Of a DNA stretch of 13,849 nt, positions 13,849 to 13,849 are shown in pieces (position 1 is the stretch's first letter; each line of letters starts with the position of its first letter). The stretch is taken from NCBI GenBank assembly GCA_035503615.1, contig DATJTI010000075.1:1-13849 (forward strand). The letters are read 5' to 3'. Under the pieces are notes generated by a model. That model was not told where the DNA came from. It worked only from the letters and a program-made list of their open reading frames with translations, and did not search any database. The stretch is from AP-15 sp035503615 (GTDB taxonomy: Bacteria; Pseudomonadota; Alphaproteobacteria; ATCC43930; CGMCC-115725). Made by a program: the position numbers and the translations under genes.

Positions 13849-13849
13849 G

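Overview
This is a 13.8 kb stretch of GC-rich chromosome (roughly two thirds G+C) that looks alphaproteobacterial: dense genes, short gaps, several TTG or GTG starts, and best family matches to proteobacterial housekeeping enzymes (class I fumarase, type II PyrC, TrmJ, CysRS). No rRNA, tRNA, insertion sequence, CRISPR array or prophage gene was found. No gap between genes exceeds about 150 bases. The genus cannot be fixed from the sequence alone.

Left part (2-6947, all + strand). The window opens inside a class I fumarate hydratase. An ECF sigma factor follows, starting at a TTG behind a GGAGG ribosome site. Next come a one-pass membrane protein with the layout of an anti-sigma factor and, overlapping it by GTGA, a membrane-anchored CnrX/Spy-like periplasmic sensor with a His-rich tail. 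These three form a likely transmembrane signalling cassette. Close behind are an F420-dependent NADP reductase-like Rossmann protein carrying a Tat-like signal, a transporter related to ATP/ADP translocases, and a secreted acid-sphingomyelinase-like metallophosphoesterase. Gaps are 62, 7 and 45 bases, so 1482-6947 could be one transcription unit with an envelope theme.

Middle part (7019-11437). On the - strand an HpaB-family flavin hydroxylase is followed by a short secreted protein holding what looks like the N-cap of a pectate-lyase-like beta-helix. Further along, dihydroorotase (pyrC, - strand) is divergent from an SCPx-type thiolase (+ strand).

Right part (11483-13849, - strand). In transcription order: the 3' end of cysS, trmJ two bases downstream, a creatininase-family amidohydrolase with a strong ribosome site, and a 48-residue two-helix membrane protein too short for routine gene callers. 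The cysS segment from about 13565 to the window edge has a much lower G+C content (about 52% by hand count) than everything else and contains a Ser-rich linker, which suggests a mosaic gene.

Points most worth following are the sigma/anti-sigma/sensor cassette with its possible downstream envelope operon, the apparently exported F420-reductase-like protein, the cysS composition break, the orphan beta-helix cap and the small membrane protein. I found no clear new defence or mobile system.
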